From a virus, in IMG/VR virus record IMGVR_UViG_3300027816_000438, positions 1 through 22,310 of that record: DNA of 22,310 nucleotides, one strand, 5' to 3'. The notes beneath the pieces were generated by a model. That model saw only the letters and a list, made by a program, of their open reading frames with translations, searched no databases and was not told where the DNA came from. Position 1 is the first letter of the stretch, and each line of letters opens with the position of its first letter. Shown piece after piece: positions 19,114-22,310 of the stretch. Made by a program: the position numbers and the translations under genes.

Positions 19114-19826
19114 TTTGAATGATATTTTCCGCAGTCGTTACATTGATACTGAATGTGCTTCATTCCCGCGGCGGTTATTCGTGTTTTGCTTATCTTTACA
19201 TTGTTCGAGCCACACTCGGGGCAGCTTCTTTTATCGCCTGTTTCCTTTACTCCATAATTAAATTTAGGCGTATCGTGCAACCTTAGTTCTTTGTGTACTT
19301 GTTCCAATAACTTAACATCCTGCTTGCAGTATTCAATCATTCGCGCCATTGACTTTTCGCACTTATGCAACACGATATCTTTCCACAAATTAAAGTCGGT
19401 CTTAATCTTCTTGCCTATGCCCAAGAAAGAAGCAATGTAATCCAGCCTATTTGAATTGAAACGAAACTGCCTACGCGAAAGTTTAAGAGTATCAATCGTG
19501 GTGTACTTAGGGAATAGGTCAACCCTATGATACAGGCATCTTGTCCGTATCCAAGGCAAATCAAATTTATCGCCATTATGCCCGACTAATTCATCAGCTT
19601 CGTTAGCGACCTTGATAAACTCTTGTAAAAGTTTTTTATCAGATTGGTTCTTATCCCAACTTAGAGCGTGAACTTGTCTATCATCTTCCCACTTGTAACA
19701 GATACAAATAATTGCTCGTTCTTTGATGATATTCGAGTAGTCGATTTTTTGTTTGTAGCCAGCCGACCAAAACAAACCGATATTGGGCGATGTTTCAATA
19801 TCGAAATAGAGCCGCTTTCGTTTCAT
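19110..19826 (-). CDS. DEDD-type 3'-5' exonuclease with C-terminal zinc ribbon, 238 aa
   Basis: The protein has the RNase-H-like exonuclease motifs: 'LYFDIETSPN' (Exo I, Asp and Glu), 'ELVGHNGDKFDLPWIRTR' (Exo II) and 'MIEYCKQDVKLLEQVH' (Exo III). Between them, 'TTIDTLKLSRRQFRFNSNRL' and 'LGIGKK' match the exonuclease domain of family B polymerases and YprB-like proteins. The last 45 residues have C-P-E-C-G and C-N-D-C-G, a zinc ribbon for nucleic acid binding. No polymerase domain follows. The ATG at 19826 ('MKRKRLYFDIE') is chosen over 19865, which would add 13 residues in the end of the endolysin gene. Confidence 0.85.
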   Translation of the reverse strand: MKRKRLYFDIETSPNIGLFWSAGYKQKIDYSNIIKERAIICICYKWEDDRQVHALSWDKNQSDKKLLQEFIKVANEADELVGHNGDKFDLPWIRTRCLYHRVDLFPKYTTIDTLKLSRRQFRFNSNRLDYIASFLGIGKKIKTDFNLWKDIVLHKCEKSMARMIEYCKQDVKLLEQVHKELRLHDTPKFNYGVKETGDKRSCPECGSNNVKISKTRITAAGMKHIQYQCNDCGKYHSK

Positions 19827-19848
19827 ATATGTAGATAGGTATTGATGA

Positions 19849-20319
19849 CTATTTTGCCAACTCAAAGTGCATCCAGTCGTAATCTTTCTCTACTCCATAC
19901 GAAATAAAATCATTCGCGTAAAAAATATCTATCATTGCTTTGTAGTCGGGTTTACTAAATTGTGCAATAGGTTTCTTAACTCGCAAGCCATTACGGGCAG
20001 GGTCAAGGTCTATGGCTACACCCCAAGCGTGCCTACTCCAACGGGTTTTAGAACCTCGCATCGTTCTCACATTTACACACCCACCGAATAGGTCAATGCC
20101 TAATCGTTGTAGTTCAGTCAATCCGTAGTGGCTTAAAAGTTGTGTAAATAGGTTCGTAAAGCTATCGGCAGCAAGTTCGTGGCATTGCATCTTTTGAACC
20201 TTGACTTTTGTATCCCAAGCTATCCGCATTGGGTAAGGCAAAGCAATTATCGTAAAGTTATCGGGGTTGCCAGCCGTTCCGTATTTGCTAATTATTTGAG
20301 CATCGGTTAAGAGTGCCAC
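19849..20319 (-). CDS. Endolysin, M15 (VanY/D,D-carboxypeptidase-like) peptidase
   Basis: M15 peptidases cleave peptide bonds of peptidoglycan stem peptides and serve as endolysins. The 156-residue protein has 'SRHAWGVAIDLDPA' (S-x-H-x-x-G-x-A-x-D, zinc ligands His and Asp) at about residues 98-111 and 'DYDWMHFEL' (second H, catalytic E nearby) at the C-terminus. There is no signal peptide, so release to the periplasm would depend on the holin-like protein encoded two genes upstream. It overlaps the upstream spanin-like gene by 13 bases. Confidence 0.9.
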   Translation of the reverse strand: MALLTDAQIISKYGTAGNPDNFTIIALPYPMRIAWDTKVKVQKMQCHELAADSFTNLFTQLLSHYGLTELQRLGIDLFGGCVNVRTMRGSKTRWSRHAWGVAIDLDPARNGLRVKKPIAQFSKPDYKAMIDIFYANDFISYGVEKDYDWMHFELAK

Positions 20320-20771
20320 GCTATTAGTTTTAGTAAAGGTTTATAGAGTAGTCGAATCGAAATAGCCACAATCAGTAAAATAAGCCATTTTAAGCGGTTA
20401 TTTGCCTTAGCCTTATATTCCTCGGTCTTTTCGGTTTGAACGGCTAATTTAGCCTCTAATAGCCTTATACGGGCATTATCCACCACGACCGACTTAATCG
20501 TATCACGGATAGTAATGGTTTTGAGTATCTTTTTGGTAATTGTTAAGGGTTTATCCTTAAACTCTGTCAACCGAATGGTATCGGTATTTAACTCGAAAAT
20601 GGTATCGGTCTGGTAAGTGGTGTCGCTTTTAGTTTGGATGATAGTATCGTTTGCGCAATATCCTGAAGCCACTACATACTTAGCGACCTCATCGAATTTT
20701 TCCCTATCCCGCAAAACCTGCTTCACAGGATTACAGGAAAGCAAAAGCAAACTAATCAGTAGTATCCTCAC
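20307..20771 (-). CDS. u-spanin-like lipoprotein with C-terminal membrane segment
   Basis: With a GTG start at 20771 the product begins 'MRILLISLLLLSCNPVKQVL', a lipoprotein signal with Cys13 after a L-L-S lipobox, which would anchor it in the outer membrane. The middle is polar and beta/coil-forming (D-T-I-I-Q-T-K, T-D-T-I-F and similar repeats). A membrane segment 'WLILLIVAISIRLLYKPLL' lies near the C-terminus. This one-chain outer-plus-inner membrane layout is that of a unimolecular spanin, which fuses the membranes in the last step of lysis. A longer frame opens at an ATG at 20843 but lies in the upstream gene. The start overlaps that gene by 20 bases. Confidence 0.7.
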   Translation of the reverse strand: MRILLISLLLLSCNPVKQVLRDREKFDEVAKYVVASGYCANDTIIQTKSDTTYQTDTIFELNTDTIRLTEFKDKPLTITKKILKTITIRDTIKSVVVDNARIRLLEAKLAVQTEKTEEYKAKANNRLKWLILLIVAISIRLLYKPLLKLIAWHS

Positions 20772-20952
20772 TAAAGAAGTTTGAAATGAACTTGCCAATA
20801 ACGGCAACAACCATAATAATCGTACCCGCGAGTGGATGCCCATTTAAAATAACTACCGATGCACCAAACGTGCCAGCGGCAGCCAAACTATCCCCGAACA
20901 CTCTTATTCGTTTCGGAGTAGGCTCGAAATAATGCTTGAAGCCTATTTTCAT
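20752..20952 (-). CDS. Holin-like small membrane protein, 66 aa
   Basis: The 66-residue protein has a polar start ('MKIGFKHYFEPTPKRIRVFG'), then 'DSLAAAGTFGASVVILNG' and 'LAGTIIMVVAVIGKFISNFF', two moderately hydrophobic segments separated by a short G-H-P turn, and an acidic end. Location next to spanin-like and endolysin genes supports a holin role, but the first segment is weakly hydrophobic. It overlaps the upstream gene by four bases. Confidence 0.6.
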   Translation of the reverse strand: MKIGFKHYFEPTPKRIRVFGDSLAAAGTFGASVVILNGHPLAGTIIMVVAVIGKFISNFFSEDTTD

Positions 20953-21167
20953 TCTCTGTCTTGTTTGTTCTGTAATTGAATTGAAAGTTGATTTAATTGA
21001 TTAGCAATCGTGTCTAACTTTCTTGAAATCTGGTCATCTTGCTTTTCTACAACGTGAACCCTAATTTCTAATTCTTTCAATTTCAAAGAAACCTTTACAT
21101 AGATGCCAATCAAGCCACCTATGATTAAGATGGCTTGACCAGCGATAAAAATTAATACGTTCGTCAT
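20949..21167 (-). CDS. Membrane-anchored coiled-coil protein, 72 aa
   Basis: One N-terminal membrane segment ('VLIFIAGQAILIIGGLIGIY', residues 4-23) is followed by an uninterrupted helical coiled coil ('DDQISRKLDTIANQLNQL'). This is a common layout for lysis-region proteins of unknown function (some act as holin partners or Rz-like proteins). Overlap of four bases with the next gene and with the previous one. Confidence 0.65.
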   Translation of the reverse strand: MTNVLIFIAGQAILIIGGLIGIYVKVSLKLKELEIRVHVVEKQDDQISRKLDTIANQLNQLSIQLQNKQDRE

Positions 21168-21574
21168 TTCGAATCTATCAAACTGAATAATGCAGGGTAG
21201 TATTCATCCGTTTCCACACTTTCAAGGTGTTCTAATTTGAGGTCTGCACCCCAAAGTTCACTAACGTTGATTTCCTTTTCAGCCGTTAGTAAATCCAAAT
21301 GCTCTTTGTTAAAGTCGGCAATCTTCTCTTTTGGTATTTCAATCATACCATCGTTTTCTTCGCCAAACTTTTTGAAAAGTTCATTCTTAGCTTCCTCATA
21401 AAGTTTCAGTTCTTCACTTACCACTTTGTTTAGTCGCTGCAAATAAACCTTCGTTTTCAAAGACATTTTTTGCTTTAACATTCCTTGCGTGAGTACTTCG
21501 GTACTTTCCCCTTGTCTTGTTACTCCGTTAAGTTCGTAATAGAGGGCGATTACTTCGTGTAGTTTCAAATTCAT
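21164..21574 (-). CDS. Hypothetical helical phage protein, 136 aa
   Basis: An all-helical acidic protein of 136 residues that begins 'MNLKLHEVIALYYELNGVTR' and contains 'SLKTKVYLQRLNKVVSEELK'. The layout is similar to the DUF1617 family of small phage proteins, which sit near tail fibre and lysis genes, but I cannot confirm the match. No enzyme motif or membrane segment is seen. Confidence 0.55.
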   Translation of the reverse strand: MNLKLHEVIALYYELNGVTRQGESTEVLTQGMLKQKMSLKTKVYLQRLNKVVSEELKLYEEAKNELFKKFGEENDGMIEIPKEKIADFNKEHLDLLTAEKEINVSELWGADLKLEHLESVETDEYYPALFSLIDSK

Positions 21575-21593
21575 AGGTTTTATTTTAAATAGA

Positions 21594-21866
21594 TTATTCT
21601 TCTGTTTTTACATAATCGCCTGTGATAGTCAGGTTCAATGTATCGGCTATCCATTCCCAAGCCGTTTCATCTTGTTCCCAATTTTCATAGGCTGCGCCAT
21701 CCATTGTAAGATTGCCTTGTGCAAGGGTTTCCTGCGCATCACTCAAAAGTGAATAGTAAAAAGTTGCGTTAGAATCAAGTACGACACTAACCGCATAAGC
21801 ATTAAGGATTGTCGCTTCCTTAGTTTCGCCATTTGCCCAAATGGTAACGGGTTGAATTGTTTTCAT
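21594..21866 (-). CDS. Small tail-region protein, 90 aa
   Basis: An acidic beta-rich protein of 90 residues ('TIQPVTIWANGETKEATILN' followed by 'FYYSLLSDAQETLAQGNLTM') with a Trp-rich C-terminal half. Proteins of this size and composition follow tail fibre genes in related phages; a structural or fibre-assembly role is possible. Start ATG at 21866 lies two bases after the fibre stop. Confidence 0.6.
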   Translation of the reverse strand: MKTIQPVTIWANGETKEATILNAYAVSVVLDSNATFYYSLLSDAQETLAQGNLTMDGAAYENWEQDETAWEWIADTLNLTITGDYVKTEE

Positions 21867-21868
21867 TA

Positions 21869-22310
21869 TTAATCGTTTGTTGTTTTTGCGTGAAGATAAT
21901 ATGTTGTTCCGTTTACTTCTACTTCAATAGTTCTGTTCGGTGATGTAGGGGTAACCGCTTGTACTGAGCCGAGTTTCCAAGTTTGTGCTACACCACCAGC
22001 AGGACTTGATGTTTTAATTTCCCCACCCTTAAATACAGTAAACTGTGGGATGCCGCCTACTTGTAGGTCTAATAAGTAAGCATTTGCACCCGAAGTGGTG
22101 TTTGTGATGTTTAACTTGATAGCCGTAGGGTTTCCTGTGGTATTCCAAGTTCCAGCTAAATCAATTAAAGATTGAGCATTTGAACCTGTCAGGGAAGTTC
22201 CAGTAACGGCTAAACCTACTTGGTTGTCATCAGGGTCAATAGTAACCTTGCCAGCCAAGGTAGTAGTTCCTATTCCTACATTGCCTGATGTTGAGCCAAA
22301 GATTACATCT
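21869..22310 (-). CDS. Tail fibre protein, C-terminal part (runs off right edge)
   Basis: The frame stays open from the right edge of the window to the stop at 21869, so the 146 visible residues are the end of a longer protein. It contains 'SGNVGIGTTTLAGKVTIDPD', a glycine-, threonine- and valine-rich repeat style (N-V-G-I-G-T) typical of phage tail fibres and receptor-binding proteins, and a fibre-tip-like beta-rich end 'TIEVEVNGTTYYLHA'. An internal TTG could be mistaken for a start. It would make host contact. It is followed by small tail-region genes and then the lysis genes. Confidence 0.7.
   Translation of the reverse strand, partial: DVIFGSTSGNVGIGTTTLAGKVTIDPDDNQVGLAVTGTSLTGSNAQSLIDLAGTWNTTGNPTAIKLNITNTTSGANAYLLDLQVGGIPQFTVFKGGEIKTSSPAGGVAQTWKLGSVQAVTPTSPNRTIEVEVNGTTYYLHAKTTND

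Noticed and set aside
1-22310. CRISPR array, insertion sequence, rRNA
   Set aside because: No regularly spaced repeats, transposase motifs or terminal inverted repeats, and no rRNA-like stretch was seen on either strand.

Overview
The window reads as part of the genome of a tailed double-stranded DNA phage (or prophage) of a Bacteroidota host. The phage assignment rests on terminase, tail, glycosyltransferase, holin/spanin/endolysin, ERF, NinG and DnaA-like genes, mostly joined by 1-20 base overlaps. The host assignment is inference: low GC, almost no Shine-Dalgarno sequences, A-rich leaders before start codons, and protein families common in Flavobacterium/Bacteroides phages. No integrase, portal, major capsid or tape measure gene lies in the window, so it is a fragment of a larger genome.

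Layout. (1) 1-8549, minus strand, a late-type operon read right to left: sigma-like factor, small membrane protein, GT-B glycosyltransferase, three small or sugar-related genes including an LpxA-like acyltransferase, GT2 glycosyltransferase, ParB-like protein, small and large terminase, a tail-assembly-chaperone pair with a probable -1 frameshift, and three tail/neck genes, the last running off the left edge. (2) 8550-8827, a divergent AT-rich control region with a strong inverted repeat. (3) 8828-12006, plus strand, early genes: several tiny proteins with a shared leader, ERF annealing protein, an orphan Arm-type DNA-binding domain, a tRNA-like gene with a shrunken anticodon arm, an SSB-like protein and NinG. 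(4) 12012-16206, plus strand, a strikingly AT-rich cassette: DUF6378-like protein, SGNH-hydrolase-like protein, an aGPT-Pplase-like (base hypermodification) protein, a fold-type-II PLP enzyme, MazG, a PD-(D/E)XK-like nuclease and a thymidylate-synthase-family hydroxymethylase. (5) 16208-18296, plus strand, replication genes: DnaA-C-terminal-like protein, replisome-organiser-like protein and small partners. (6) 18297-22310, minus strand, lysis and tail end: tail fibre C-terminus, small proteins, holin-like protein, u-spanin-like lipoprotein, M15 endolysin, DEDD exonuclease, pyrophosphohydrolase-like protein and an HExxH mini-protein.

The most interesting part is region 4. The synthase-family enzyme keeps the catalytic Cys, Arg, His and Tyr at exact E. 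coli ThyA spacing but has Asp where thymidylate synthase has Asn177, the change that marks T4 dCMP hydroxymethylase. With the aGPT-Pplase-like protein, PLP enzyme and MazG next door, this looks like a pathway that makes a hydroxymethylated nucleotide and then decorates it in DNA, perhaps on cytosine rather than on thymine. The 5-hmU DNA kinase of the known thymidine pathway is not in the window. Other points of note are the tRNA-like gene lacking a normal anticodon stem, the T9 slippery site in the tail chaperone, and the u-spanin architecture.
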